The notes beneath the pieces were generated by a model that was not told where the DNA came from, ran no database searches, and saw only the letters and a program-made list of their open reading frames with translations. A stretch of DNA of 64,000 bases from Deltaproteobacteria bacterium (GTDB lineage Bacteria > Myxococcota_A > UBA796 > CAJQPC01): assembly GCA_016717595.1 (NCBI GenBank), contig JADKFE010000129.1:11231-75230 (forward strand), given 5' to 3'. Positions 63,726-64,000 of this stretch are shown piece by piece. How positions within the stretch are numbered: the first letter of the stretch is position 1; each line of letters begins with the position of its first letter. The translations under genes and the position numbers were made by a program.

Positions 63726-64000
63726 CAGCGCACCTCGTGGGCAGTGGGGAGGCTGTTGAGGCGCGGAGGGGGCTTCGCCGAGGTGGTCGTGGGCAGACTG
63801 GAGCGTCAGGTTTGCCGCGAAGGCTCGTGTGGAGATCGTGCAGCGGGGCGATGTCTGTGTCGGTGAGGGCGCTGGCGGAGGGTTCGTGTGAGGATGGATG
63901 AGGAGCGCCTGGGCGGCGCGGGCTTGTTGGTCGAGGCGGCGGGGCCGGTGCCGACGGCGTGGCGTAGGGCGGCGATGGCCTCAGTGAGCGGGATGAGGCC
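63726..64000 (-). CDS. Partial small protein(s) upstream of the XRE gene, window edge
   Basis: The minus strand shows protein-like pieces in different frames (GLIPLTEAIAALRHAVGTGP near the edge; PLHDLHTSLRGKPDAPVC nearer 63800), suggesting one frameshifted gene entering from beyond the window. Too short and broken for assignment. Confidence 0.25.

Noticed and set aside
55103..64000. Right-hand att site as a repeat of the tRNA 3' end
   Set aside because: I found no second copy of the T-arm/acceptor sequence up to base 64000; the boundary remains unknown.

Overview
The window is GC-rich, densely coding DNA from a member of the Myxococcota (the former Deltaproteobacteria myxobacterial line). 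I base this on the family content: many Hanks-type Ser/Thr kinases, lipoproteins built from MopE-type Asp-rich Ca-binding repeats, exported proteins ending in a Gly/Cys-Gly-TM-Arg sorting tail (MYXO-CTERM type), Gld-type ABC machinery and receiver/TPR regulators. No rRNA is present; one tRNA-Pro(TGG) is.

Layout. 1-762: end of a pseudokinase-like protein. 0.8-5.8 kb: three badly frameshifted exported-protein genes, two sharing a duplicated lamin-tail-like 3' end. 5.8-9.2 kb: a signalling operon (receiver-PATAN-TPR protein, receiver protein, PAS histidine kinase). 9.5-19 kb: metabolism and transport (two extended SDRs, an AstE-like deacylase, an E2-like acyltransferase, an MFS and an EamA transporter, a YgiQ radical-SAM protein), a 43-residue very basic protein, and a 41-bp tandem repeat array (17.4-18.0 kb). 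19-22.4 kb: a lipoprotein, an exported zinc phospholipase C-like protein and a membrane Ser/Thr kinase. 23-29.8 kb: a minus-strand operon joining a coiled-coil lipoprotein, an exported two-TM protein, a kinase with a PEGA-like tail, an FG-GAP/MopE lipoprotein and a sulfatase-fold lipoprotein with TPRs. 30-34.5 kb: a translationally coupled four-gene Gld-like ABC operon closed by a strong terminator. 34.6-37 kb: an M43 metalloprotease lipoprotein, a membrane protein and a PP2C phosphatase. 37.1-49.3 kb: four consecutive kinase-ATPase-TPR giants (PknK/AcoK architecture), divergent from the phosphatase. 49.3-55 kb: trypsin-like protease, GbsR/MarR regulator, SleB-like hydrolase, an eight-repeat MopE lipoprotein, a small protein and tRNA-Pro. 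55-64 kb: an integrated mobile element (serine recombinase, DUF927 P-loop protein, primase-like protein, excisionase-like HTH, XRE regulator, several small genes).

Two themes dominate. The first is phospho-signalling at the cell surface: at least six Hanks-type kinases, a pseudokinase, a PP2C phosphatase and a two-component cluster lie among lipoproteins and secreted hydrolases. The second is single-base disruption: at least a dozen genes are broken by indels, many in homopolymers, some in compensating pairs, with densest damage in the first 6 kb and last 9 kb. Much of this looks like sequencing or assembly error rather than biology, so I give frameshifted genes as one reconstructed feature each.

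Nothing here is a recognisable defence system or CRISPR array. The best candidates for new biology are the four-kinase array next to its phosphatase, the 41-bp repeat array, the small basic protein, and the mobile element whose recombinase reads antisense into the tRNA.
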